Below are positions 11,601 to 22,053 of a stretch of 64,000 bases of DNA, piece by piece. The notes under the pieces were generated by a model. The model saw only the letters and a program-made list of their open reading frames with translations. It ran no database searches and was not told where the DNA came from. Source of the DNA: Symsagittifera roscoffensis (Eukaryota; Xenacoelomorpha; Acoela; Convolutidae); contig NC_087063.1 of the NCBI RefSeq assembly GCF_963678635.1, forward strand, positions 72,439,617 to 72,503,616, read 5' to 3'. How positions within the stretch are numbered: position 1 is the first letter of the stretch; every line of letters starts with the position of its first letter. A program made the position numbers and the translations under genes.

Positions 11601-13659
11601 CGCCAAATCTGACCTTTCAACTGCAAAAAAAACAGCAAGAATGTAAGCAAAGCTATTCGTTGAGAGCGGCTGTTGAATGTGTTTCGCTTTTTGCGTACCT
11701 GCACATATGGATGCTGGGTATAGAAAGGGGAGGGAAGGGCAGAGGGTGATGACTGCCCTTCCGAACGTGACCAGCAGTCCAGACGCTATTGTCACATTCC
11801 GCAAACCCAGTCGACTAGTCAGAGGCGTCACCCAATAGGCTGCAAATCAAAGTGTTTATGCCGCGAGACTAAAAACTCTTAGTTGATTTGCTGAAACGAT
11901 GACCTAAGCTTGTTAAACATTCAGCTCAGAAATAGGTTTATTAAGAAAGTCTGTGCATTTTTGTCGAGTGGCACCAATTGAGTTCTTTTCTGTGCGGGTG
12001 AACAGATTTATTTTCTGGGCGTGCGCGTTGATATGTGATCAGAAAATATCCTTATTAGGTAGTTTTCGCCCATGGATTCTTAGTTAATTAGAAAAAAAAG
12101 ATAGAAGAGGTTGTATTAATTGAGAACGAGAGGCACTTAGAACTGACTGATGGCGAATGCGAGGTGGAATATGGAGAGCGCTAGAGCAGACTGCCACAGG
12201 TCAGTAGAGTACATCTTTGCCACTGGGATTATCATGATGCTCTGCAGTGTCAGCTGAAAAGAACCAAAAAATAGCAGCAATATACATGTATGGTAGTTAG
12301 GGTTGACTGAGTCATTGTATCTTAAATTGTCAGATTTGTTGCCTTTTTCAAGAAGTCAAACTAATGTATATTCTGAACATTTGTTATATGAACAATTTTC
12401 ATGATTTTACCGTTCTTGTGAATATCGCTTGTCTGACAATTCATGTCATGAATATATGGTATTTGGTCAGTCTATGTTGATAGATAGAGGAGGCGGTGAA
12501 TGACTGTGGCTATAGCTAACAAAAGAGAGAAACGTTTTATTTACCCAAGTCTGCTTGTTCTTTTGAGGACATAAAGTGTTTCCAAGACGAGACTTGAACA
12601 GCTCATATGTTAATCTTCTGCCTTTTTACAATTCTGATTATCAAATCAGCGCCTTTTGTCATATTCATTTCTTTAATTTGAATTGAATTGATCTGGTTTG
12701 TTTGGGTTATTAACGGTCAGCCTTAAGACAGAATGGCTGTTCTGACTTGGATTTTAACATAAGGTCTAGAATTTCTAGTAATGCGCCAATTTTTGAAACG
12801 AGAAAGTCGTCGGTGCTACAATTTTAGCTCAAAAGTTTACGAAAAACAAAACGTAGTTAACTGATATTAGTTTTAATAATATTGATATTGAAAGTTTTTT
12901 GTTAATATGATAAAGAATAGTAATTGTTCCGACCATTTGAAAAATGGAAAGGTATTATGTATTCGGGTGTGTTTAAGTTTTTTTTCCGCGCAAAATCAGG
13001 TACCACAAATAATCATCCAAAAAATTTTCCCAGTGTCGAGAAAAACCGGTTTGGAAATTTTTGTTTGATTTTTCGTCTTAATTCGAGCAAATAAAGCAAG
13101 CGATCAGGCTTACAACAGCCGAATTATGCCTAATTTAAGACCTTAAAACTTAATATTAAGCAAGTAAAACTAGTTTTAGTTTTTGGAGTATTTTAGCTTC
13201 ATTTTGTGAACCAAAAATTTTCTGCAATTTTTTAGTTTTTTTTTCAGTCATTTTTTTAACAAAAATTTTTGTCCAATTTGCCTATATTACTATGACTGTA
13301 ATATAATATGCCAAATTATATTTTTATGTCAGATTCTTTAATCACACCAAGGAGAAAAAACTACACTAATTTGGAAAAAAAACACGTTTCTAAACCGTAG
13401 TTTTCTAAAGAGCATGGTCGGAACATTCTGTACTACTTGCACAGTAACCGACTATCCTTGTTAATAGTTTGTTAATATTACCGTGGTACTGATATTAATT
13501 TTGAATTTGAGGCTGGCCGCTTACCTGGAACCCTATGCCGAGATAGAGAACAGCGAAGGTGGCGAGTGATAGCACCACTCCATGTCGCTTCTGGTCGTCC
13601 GAGGCGAAACTTCCTGCTTTGGCAGCCGCGGCATTCGCAAACTTCACCGGGGTCTTCAT
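8408..13659 (-). CDS. SLC16-like (monocarboxylate transporter type) MFS protein, 7 exons
   Basis: Exons in coding order: 13659-13525, 12253-12148, 11839-11699, 11532-9814, 9623-9489, 9015-8858, 8677-8408. All junctions are GT-AG, phases match, and they join into an open frame of about 887 codons. The product is a plasma-membrane transporter of the major facilitator superfamily. Hydrophobic segments fall in the MFS pattern, six before and six after a central loop. Helix 5 has the SLC16-like stretch around AMGFALCGQPVA. The helix 8/loop carries GRILLGMLAD, typical of SLC16. The acidic-Gly-Gly-Trp signature expected before helix 1 of true MCTs is absent (it reads QKRHGVVLSL), so substrate cannot be assigned. 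The loop (about residues 205-650) is unusually long, Ser/Asn/acidic-rich, and holds three RRx(S/T) sites. Family-level call is firm; the exact orthologue is not. Confidence 0.8.
8858..9015 (-). CDS. MFS transporter exon 6 (helix 10)
   Basis: Reads VDHEMLQRVLSLSVAFLSAT onward and ends MDTFQ at donor CCAG|GTGAGA, phase 0. Acceptor ACATAG. Confidence 0.65.
9489..9623 (-). CDS. MFS transporter exon 5 (helix 8/9, GRxxxGxLAD motif)
   Basis: Reads LGALTGRILLGMLADW then a hydrophobic helix ending near SIARG. Acceptor TTTCTAG, donor ACTAG|GTTAAT. The GR...G..AD motif is the classic MFS/SLC16 mid-transporter motif. Confidence 0.7.
9814..11532 (-). CDS. MFS transporter exon 4 (helices 4-8 and giant cytoplasmic loop)
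   Basis: A 1,719-nt exon. It starts GIGTIFLHYNAIILL (helix 4), continues through helices 5 and 6 (ending ILKPHEEK), then about 440 residues of Ser/Asn/Glu-rich loop, and resumes membrane segments at PRIWVYGLITFLLRAAFAMI, ending FCL before a GTATGA donor. A single large exon holding the whole loop is notable. Confidence 0.8.
11699..11839 (-). CDS. MFS transporter exon 3 (helices 3-4)
   Basis: Begins in phase 1 with YWVTPLTSRLGLRNV and ends SICAG at a GTACGC donor. Helix 2-3 loop with SRLG, then hydrophobic helices 3 and 4. Acceptor TTTGCAG. Confidence 0.7.
12148..12253 (-). CDS. MFS transporter exon 2 (helix 2)
   Basis: 35 codons plus one base, LTLQSIMIIPVAKMYS through SIFHLAFAI. Acceptor TTTTCAG, donor A|GTCAGT. 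The split codon with exon 3 gives ACC (Thr). It covers the first extracellular loop and helix 2. Confidence 0.7.
12924..13463 (+). repeat. R560 interspersed repeat copy, in an MFS intron
   Basis: Begins TGTTCCGACCATTT and contains CAGTGTCGAGAAAAACCGG. It ends ATGGTCGGAACATTCTG plus ACTTGCACAGTAACCGACTA. The 12-bp ends TGTTCCGACCAT/ATGGTCGGAACA are inverted repeats. Other copies: 20575-21235, 25852-26417, 31840-32050, 35737-36300, 60190-60660. Confidence 0.8.
13525..13659 (-). CDS. MFS transporter exon 1 (start codon, helix 1)
   Basis: 45 codons beginning MKTPVKFANAAAAKAG and ending IGFQ at a GTAAGC donor; phase 0 end. The ATG directly abuts a CAG that looks like a 3' splice site, so the 5' UTR is probably spliced on. 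The last 20 residues form transmembrane helix 1. Confidence 0.7.
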
Positions 13660-16600
13660 CTGGGCTAAATTATCAGGAGTTCTCTTACTTATAAAATGAC
13701 GCTAGATTTTTTTCCGTTATCCCCGCCCAAATTTGTCTAAAGTAAGTTCACTGCGACGTCAATTCACAGTGATTGCATTGATATAACCCGTAAACCAGTT
13801 TCCGAAATGGTATTATTACTATAAGACGCGGTAAAAAGTTTTCTTTTACCTTAGTTTTGACTTCCGTTCAAGTTTCTAATAAAGTGACGTTGTCAATGTG
13901 ATGTAGCTTCAAGTTTGCACAGCACAACTTGGATACGTTGGTTTTGATTGGCATTTTTCTTGACACTTCTTCCATGAAATAGATGGTTTTTTGATCGTCT
14001 GACTAATGAAGAGTAAAATATTCATCAGCATGTTGTCGAACCGCTTCGTTGATTTTGGTAAGAAGTAGAAGCTTAATGCATGGAGTTGGGATGGTTGCTG
14101 TTTGCAAAGTATGCAGCGGCGGTAGTCGTGCTTGGTTTATGGCGTTTGCAGATTCTAAATAGAGAAGAAGTAAGGTCCCATCAAACAATACGGAAGACCC
14201 TTTGATCTGTTCAGTTAAATTTATGAGCATATGTATCATAGGATAGAGTGTTTCCACAATTGAAGTGAACCGGAAAAGGGGAAATAGAACCGGAACGACC
14301 ATTTATTTGGGGGAAATCTGTTCAGCGCGTCATGTGTATCGTGCGGTGGCAAAGATCCTTCAATATGAGAGCTGGTTATTTTATAACCGGTAACTTCAAT
14401 TTAACTTTAAAACCGGTCATTTAAAAAATCTTAGTCGGCGTTTTATATTCAAAAAACGGAGACTTCTATTCTAACTGCGAGTCATTGAACTTATTAAAGG
14501 GTATTTTTTGTTACTGTTTTTTTTTGCGGTACAAGTTGCAGTTATTGATGCCGCGAATTGCTGTTCCGAATCTTCTTATCATAAAAAATTGACTCGAGCG
14601 AGCTTGCGAGCGTTAGTTTATTAGTACGAACCTTTTTTCTAACCTAATTCGCAAATAAAAGCGTTCATTGAAAGTGTTCACCTCGCAATATGGAAAGTTC
14701 GATGTAGCATTGGAAATTGCATAGCATCTGTTCTCTGCTTTATTTGTGACTAGTGTTTGTCATTGATAAAGCGTCTATGGCTGAGTGGTTAATGCGTGAG
14801 ACTATTAATCTATAGGTTGCAGTAAGTGGTAAGTTCGAGTCCGAGACGTAGCCGAAGTTTTACTAATTCGAGGCTTGTTTCTTTTTTTACTTATGCGTTT
14901 TATAGAGCTGCTTTTTCTCGTGTTCTCGCTACTGTTTGCGACGCTTAGTTTCGCGTCTGTAAAAAATATAATAAAATTTTTTTTTTTTTTCAATTTAGTA
15001 TGGTTTTTTCTGCGTGGTGTGGTGTTTTTTAAATTGGTTTCCAAATCTTCCGTTTTTTTTGTAGTTAACGAGATATTTGAATTTCATCATAAGCTATAAA
15101 TCTGGTAATATCAACAATAAAGTAAAAAAGAAAACTTTTTGAATTTTCGTTTTAGAAACTGAAACACAAGTAAAGGGATTTAGTATGATGCCACTCTAAA
15201 ACTTCTGCGAGGTTTCCTTGAAGTACCTTAACTCGGCTGGAAAAAAGCCACCTTAGGTCATAGCTCTTCTCATCTTCCGAGAGTTGTCAGAATAATAAAT
15301 ATTTGACCGAAAATTTTCTAAAATATCTGAAAAAATAAATCTCGTGTGATGTCTAATTACCATTAAAGAAGTGAGAAAGCTAGAAATTGATATATGGCTT
15401 TAACTGTTAGACTGACTAGGAAAATATTAACTGATTAAAGGAAGGAATATACAGACTAATAGACTGTGTGTAGCCTTGAGCTTGTTAGCTTCTTGACTTG
15501 GCCAATTCAATTGAGTTGAGTTGGTGTTTGAGTTGTTTGGGCGGATGAGGTCAGTCACGGCTGATATATGGCAGCAGTAGCAGTAGAGAAGACAAAGTTA
15601 AGGTGGAGTGAAATTGATAAGGCACTTAGGGAGAGGAGGGAGAAAAGAGATAGAGATACATTTGGGCTCATTGGGCATTGAGCAATGATAGTGGCAGGCT
15701 GTGAACTGATGAAAAGAATAAGTAAGAAAAATAGTAAAGTTGATGGGAGCTGTGAGGGCGAGGAAGGGGGATGGAATAGAAAAGAAAGTTTGAATTGAGA
15801 TTGGACGGCTCGAGGTAACCTAACTAGGGGTTGGGTTCATCTCTTTTTTCTCAAGTTGTAGAGTCCTTTCTTATGACAGGAGGCTGTTGTACTTGTAAGC
15901 ACTAGAAGTGAAAAAAGGTGTTTGCAAGGACAGAAAAAGAAAAATCAAGTCATTCGTAGGTCGACGAAGCCGAAAAGCTGAACAAACCGAAACGTGAGTT
16001 ACGCTCACCGATTGGACGATTAACCTGCAATAAATGACAATTCTCTCATATTTCATAATCTGAATAATGGTTGTAATCGCGTAAATGTTTTTTTTTCATA
16101 TATCAAGATCTAATCATCGTTTTTGGACGTTTTTGACTGCAATAAAAGTTGTAGTATATGATAGAGCTGCTGTTTTTTGTTATAAATCTGTAAGGTAATC
16201 ATTTTAATTGGAACTGCTCTTAAGTTCGGTCTGAAGACAAATCGGCTAGTTGGAGCTTCTGGTGATTCCTGCTGGCAAGTTGTGATAAAATTACACCTAG
16301 GAGAGAAAGTAGCAATGCCCAATTGCATGTCTAATTTGGAATATGCTGCTAAGTCTATAAATCAATAGCTGCTGGGCATTTGACTTAATTCGCCATTAGA
16401 CAGTGTCATCATTTGAATAAGTCTCCTCTGGCAAATATTTTGTGTGAAATTCTTTGAAAAAGGTTATAAATGCCCCGTGATTCAGAATTTGATACTGCAA
16501 CTAGTAATGTAAGGATGTGATACCAACTGCAAACAAAACAACAGAAGGTAGTTTGTAAAAAGTTGATGCCCATTCGATAGAACGAGGTTGATATATTTTT

Positions 16601-17785
16601 GATATTAAACAGGTAGCTTAAACGAAACCTGGCAATCAAATCAAACGAGAGAATAAGTTCCCAAAGAAGGCAGAAGCTGAAAATTTGTTTTTCGGAAAGC
16701 AACATATTATCGCAGTCTTAATTTTAAATAGTGCGATTAGATTTTAAGTTTTCATTGTGTGTAGTACTGGGTGGTGTAAATACTATAAATACGAATAGAA
16801 ATCATATGATTATGAAGAGCTTTTTTCAAGCGTGACTACTTTGGGAGATTTAAGTGTTTTTGTGCCTATAAAGGCTTTTTTTTTGTTCTTCTTGCTTAGT
16901 GTACCTCTGTAGTTTGATGTTGACTGAATGGAAGATTTTAAGATAGAATTTGAACTGCATTTTAACCCAATGCTCCCGAAGACCTCCTCTGTAGCTTTAG
17001 AAATATTTCAAATTTTCTTTTTTTTTGTTGTGTTAGGCACATCGTTGACATTTGTGGTGTTGCGATCCTTAAGTAGGTCTTCCATATGTGTATGAAAGAG
17101 ATAGATACACTATTTTGTGTATCGCTCGGCCAATTTGAGTTACTTAAATGGCTGCTATTTTGCTGAAAATGGCTTCACAAAAAGAGATTCTTAATGATTT
17201 TTCTCTTTTGATTACACAGGCGCGACATGCGTTTCTGTATCCCTCTGCAACATAACCGGCGTCAAAAAAATCTAACCTAATTGAAATCAGCTTAGACTCA
17301 GTTGAAAGGAAAGGAAGAAAATCAAAATTAATTTTCTAGAGAGCCTAAATCGAAGCAAAAATTAGGTGCGTCATAGAGAATTCCGCAGTAAAATTTTATA
17401 ATTAAAACTGGACACATGCTCCGATAAGTTGTTTTTTATTCATTGTTTTTAAGTTGTTTTAATGAAGCTTCAAACCCAGCATAAAGAGCGCAAAATGAGG
17501 AAAGGTTATTTTAAGTTGTTTTATAGATTAGTTTCTTAAATGAAGTGCTGCTGGCCTAACTAATCTAGCAGATCAACTATTGTCATCATAACCAGAACCT
17601 CTACCTTCGATTGTGCACTGAGAGATTTTGATTGTGCCCAAAAACTTGAAGCTACAAAAAGCAGCGTAACGTTAAAGAAAAGAAACGAAAAAGAAAGAAA
17701 AACATTATCTTCGATTTGGTGCTAGGTTTCTAACAACCTGTGTGACCCATTGTTGTGCTGTTTGACCTGATTTGACTTTGGCAAA
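13660..17785. other. Intergenic region between divergent MFS gene and GSKIP
   Basis: Holds a type 1 SINE (14640-14970), a minus-strand open frame 14003-14302 (LFDGTLLLLYLESANAINQA and similar; not recognised, no neighbours in frame), and a purine-rich stretch about 15590-15790. The promoters of both genes should lie here but no core element is clear. Confidence 0.4.
14640..14970 (+). repeat. tRNA-derived SINE (head type 1), most complete copy
   Basis: Leader AATTCGCAAATAAAAGCG, GTTCTCTGCTTTATTTGTGA, A-box-like TGGCTGAGTGGTTAATGCG, GAGACTATTAATCTATAGG, B-box GTTCGAGTCC, then TTATAGAGCTGCTTTTTCTC and the tail GTTTGCGACGCTTAGTTTCG. The head resembles a Leu/Ser-class tRNA. Confidence 0.75.
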
Positions 17786-18163
17786 ATGACGTCACAGGAG
17801 TTTGCCGAATCGCCTGGCGACGGCGAGGAGGAGAGACTGTTATCAGTGGAAGCAGAAGCCGCAGTTCGCGAAGTGTCTTTCGCAGTTGATCACGTGAGCA
17901 TATCTGGAACCTTGCCTTGCAATTCGGACATAGTCTATCTGAACATGCGCACGAAAGAACAAAAGATATTCTGTGTGCAGCTGACTATAGAGGGCTTTGC
18001 TATCGTAGGCGAACAGTTCGACTCACCCTCTGTGAATGAGAAGAAAGATTTGGTGTTTTATGAGACTATTTATCAATTGCTGGATTCGAACAGCGAGCAA
18101 TATCGACATTCTTTCGGAATGGCTTTATCGGAAAAGCTTGAGAAAATAGCGAAGTGTTCTTAG
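17786..18163 (+). CDS. GSKIP: GSK3-beta interaction protein
   Basis: An intronless 125-residue protein. GSKIP is a small cytosolic adaptor that binds glycogen synthase kinase 3 and, in vertebrates, also anchors PKA. The C-terminal GSK3-interaction region is clear: ETIYQLLDSNSEQYRHSFG followed by a helix ALSEKLEKI, matching the human ETVYSLLD...FGNALLQRLEAL region. The helix that binds PKA RII in humans is present as EAEAAVREVSFAVDHV, but Ser replaces a hydrophobic Leu. The acidic N-terminus (SPGDGEEERL) is shorter than in human. The first ATG is used; a possible 3' splice site (GTGCTAG) lies about 60 nt upstream, so an upstream non-coding exon is possible. The nearest genes are the divergent MFS gene about 4.1 kb to the left and RRP15 6.7 kb to the right. 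Confidence 0.92.
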   Translation: MTSQEFAESPGDGEEERLLSVEAEAAVREVSFAVDHVSISGTLPCNSDIVYLNMRTKEQKIFCVQLTIEGFAIVGEQFDSPSVNEKKDLVFYETIYQLLDSNSEQYRHSFGMALSEKLEKIAKCS

Positions 18164-20574
18164 TTCTTTCTCGTGGCCTTAATTGCTTTAGTGCATCGGT
18201 CAGGTTACTCTTAATTTGGTGTTTAGTTTTAAAATGAGTTGATTTAAAATGATTCTCGTTTCATATCTCGAGATGCAATTTAATTGTCGTACAATTAATT
18301 AAATGAAAACTCACTGATGTTTTCTAGATATTTGGAGTTTCACTGGGCCAAAATGGTTTTATTCCGTTCATATATTTTCCATATAATCACGTGCTCTGTG
18401 AGAAAAAAAAGCTTTTACTAAATATCAACCTCTGCATGTAACCTTTTTTCATTTTGAAGGTCTTAATGACGTGACCTGAAATATGCAGAAATTACGTGAA
18501 ACGATTGCCTCAGATATAATAAGAAATATGACATGGTTTTGTCTTTAAATAGGTTTTACTGACAGCTACTTAATCTTGTTCAAGTAGGTAGAGAAACGGT
18601 CAGATAAATTTAGTTGATTAATAATCAATCTCTTGCTATTTCAGTCTTGCTATTTCAGAGATAATCAGTCTTACTATTGTCAAGATCCGCGTATTTTTGG
18701 TCCGCTGAAGGGAAAGGGTAGGGAGGGGGGTAAATCAATACCCTTTGAAATATTACATATATTTCGATAAGAATTTCCAAAAAAACACTCCTTTTTAAAC
18801 ACGTTTTTAAAAAAAATCATTAGTTTTTGGGTTTTCTCAATACATAAATGGAGATCCTTCCTTAGTCAGTAGCGTGCACCGGAACCTTTTCACAGTGAGA
18901 GAATGGGCGAAACATCCTGATGGACCTTTTTTGGTTCATTTCGATTATCGGATCTCTGGCCAAGCCTTAAACTGCCGTAGTTTGCAAAAGTTTCCTATGC
19001 AACTAGAAATTTTTCGGGGTTTGAGTTTCGTATATTTGGAGCCAAAAGTGCGTAACCAAAAGTCTTAAAAGAGTGCTAACGGAAAATCAGAGGAAAAATA
19101 GCATACATAATTACAATAGAGTCGTTTGTTTTAAAAGCGAATTAGCTAGAAATAGAGCTAAAACAAATCCTCTTACCTTTAGAGTTTTTGTAGTGGAGGG
19201 AGTGAATAATATTTCTGGTGAGGCTCTGTCATCCACCCAATTTGCAAAATATAGGCGGCGAAATAAAAAGTTCAATTTTCCGGGTAATTAATTTGCAGAG
19301 TTCACCTGAGATAATTCTGCAACAGTTTTTTTTGAGACATGGATCGAAACCACAAGTGCCAGAAGTTACAATTTAACGAATCCTTGCCACGCACATTTAA
19401 TTTGATTTATTGCACTGTTTGAATACTTTTGCTAAATATAACTTCCATATTCTATTAGTCAACCAATATTGAAGACAGTTTTTATAATAGAGTTGGTCAA
19501 TTCTATATTTTTTCTCTGGCTAATTCTGCTCTTCACTTCCGTCATGGGAGCAATTAGACCAAAAACTGACACAGATTAACGGCAGTTGCTTCCTAATATT
19601 TCTCCGCTCCATTCGAATCATGCAGTCGAAGTGTGTTTCTATTTTTTATGATGCTTGTTTATGGTTGTCGTGACTTGACGACCTTCATTTTCATCTCAAA
19701 TCTTGCTTCTCTTGTGGTATGTTTGTTTTTGAATGGATGTTTGATCTTTTTGCCTGATTTTTAGTGTGAATGGCTGAAAATCACTTCTGTTTTCAGTTGC
19801 GGTGTAACTGATTGATGAAATTTGCATCACGCCACTTTGCTCCCACCAACCCAAAAATGGTCTGCGATTTTATATGCAGTTGTTCTGCAAATAATTTCAT
19901 GCTACCCAAAAAATTTATACTAGTGTTTTCAGTTGTGTTTTTATGGCCTTTTATCCGTTTATCGGCTATAATGTAGTTAGCGACGAAGAAAAATTGAATA
20001 TTTTCTTCTAATTAGATTTTAAAATTCTTGCAGTTCATTAACATTGAAGAATAACCGATTATCAGTTCATGAGTAGCCGATTGCTGTGCAAATAGTACAG
20101 CATGTTCCGACACGGTAAATACCCAAAAATCTTGTTGTTTTTTCATTTTAAGTAAATGCTGCTTTTGTTTTTTTTTTTCATTTTTTAAGCAAATGCTGCT
20201 GATATAATGCAATTTCTTTTTTTTTTAATCGGAGGCGCTTAATTTTGTGGTTCACCTTTAGTTGAATTTCTTTATATCTGTTTTGAAGCGCTATCACTGC
20301 TTCCTCGTGTTTGCTATTTTAGGATGTGTTAGTTAACCGTGTAAGGCAGCATGGCCAGATAACACAGTGAAGGGGCAATAGAATAATAATCTAGAGTCCG
20401 TGAGTCGAATACCCTTGTCGGAAAAACCGTTGATTTTCCCAGCTTATTTTTCTCTTCGAATCGTTTCTGTGTTATGTTCTCCCAGGTCTAAATATGATGA
20501 AGTTACTCAAACGTGACAGTAATAATGGTAGTTGATAGTGATAATTTTTTAGAATAGTTCAAGTTATGTATCAT
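18164..20574. other. Gene-free stretch
   Basis: AT-rich. A tRNA-like degenerate SINE head lies near 20350-20430 (GGCCAGATAACACAGTG, GTGAGTCGAATACCC). Nothing else seen. Confidence 0.4.
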
Positions 20575-21235
20575 TGTAGTGCTCATAAAGCCATGACTCA
20601 AGCGACATGAAAAGTTTTCCAAAAAATCACTCAGTATCGAGAAAAAGAGGTGTGACATTTTTTGTTTGATTTCTTAAGTCTAAATTTGTTAGAAGAAAAA
20701 TCGGTAATTGAAACGGTGCAAAATTAGTTTTACTACAAGAAAACAAGTCGTTTAAGCTTCATTTAGTACTTGCGTATCACTAAAAAGTTTTCAAATAAAC
20801 TTAGAAAATCTGACAAAATCAGTAAGATAATTTTTCGATTTATTTTTTGTTTTGGTATTACTTTTTTTCAGAACTTTCTTTTTGATTTATAAGGCTCTCA
20901 AGTTTTATTATGTTACATTTCTTTAGTCTAGTGGTTAAACGCTTGATTGGAGCTTAGAAAAAATCTCGGTCTGACTTTTTTTAATTGTTAAATTATTTAG
21001 ATATTATTATAATAATTATTATTATTATCATTAATAACTACTTTCAAAACAAATATTTTTTGAATCTTCTGTTGCTCGGGGTAGACTTAGAGCAGATCAG
21101 CTGATCTCGTTATTTACCATTTTCAAGTCGCTATATCTATTGCTGTATTTTGTTTATATCAATTTATTTTGACTTGAATTAATTTATTATTCTTCTTCTA
21201 TGCTACTTGTACAGTAACCGACTATATTTGTTTGT
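20575..21235 (+). repeat. R560 repeat copy, degenerate
   Basis: AAAGCCATGACTCAAGCGAC and CAGTATCGAGAAAAAGAGG match the family; it ends CTACTTGTACAGTAACCGAC. An insertion around 20900-21180, with a (TTA)n run at about 21003-21030, has lengthened it. Confidence 0.65.
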
Positions 21236-21651
21236 AATGTGTTTAATTTTGCTTCAATGGGCTATCACTTTTGACCCTTTACGAGCTTTATTTCAGATTT
21301 GAAAGTGGCGTAGAAAACCGACCCTAGGTCATTGTTTTTTTCGTACTCGGGGTCAAAAATCAACAAGTTACAAATTCGTTAACTCATATAATTATTATGA
21401 TGATCAGAAAAGCAGCCAGGAATTTTAGAAGTAAAAAAGAAAAAATGAGATGGGTTTGAGAAAGATTTAGAAGAATAGGTTCGAAAGAGGGTTTTTGGTG
21501 AACGTTTTTGAAGGCCTATAACAGGGATTAACGTCAGAATACAAAAGTTTGCTTACAATTTGAACAATAAATTACCTAAGATCGCATGAAAAGCAGGCAA
21601 AGAGCAGCATACTTTGCGTCATTTTTGGCCTGCTTTTGCGAAGCGTTTCTT

Positions 21652-22045
21652 CAGAGGTGGATTTGGGGGGTGGGGCGGACGCCCCCCTTCTTCAGGGATT
21701 CGAACCCCTGCCGACCCCTGTGTACTATAAAGGATCTCCCCCTGTGTGCTATTTTGAGATATCCATTTTTGGCTGACGGACCTTAAAATTTTTTGAAGGC
21801 GCCTTGGGCGCTAATATATACTAATTTTGAGGGGGAGCGGGCGCTGAAAAAACGCTTTTTTGGCCTGTTTCAAATTTTTGGCGGCGTTGCAGAAAATTTG
21901 GCCAAAACAGGGTCTTTTTAGTGCTTTGAGAGGACTCGGAAAATCAATTTGGTCGACCTAAAAAAAAGTCGCCAAATTTTTTGAAAGTTTTTCTGGAAAT
22001 CTCCCCCCCCCCCCCCCCCTCGAGAAAATCCTAGATCCGCCTCTG
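21652..22045 (+). mobile_element. hAT-like MITE, copy 1
   Basis: Terminal inverted repeats CAGAGGTGGATTTGGGG and CCTAGATCCGCCTCTG, inner G/C homopolymer tracts, and flanks CGTTTCTT and GGTTTCTT forming an 8-bp target duplication with one mismatch. No coding capacity. 8-bp duplications and CAG-GGCGGAT-like ends suit the hAT superfamily. Confidence 0.8.
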
Positions 22046-22053
22046 GGTTTCTT

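Noticed and set aside
14760-14850. Possible tRNA gene (A and B box sequences)
   Set aside because: The arms do not pair into a full cloverleaf, and the same leader and 3' tail recur in other copies, so it is a SINE head.
16409-16705. 98-codon hydrophobic minus-strand frame
   Set aside because: No recognisable family, no splice context, and AT-rich sequence easily yields Phe/Leu/Ile-rich frames.
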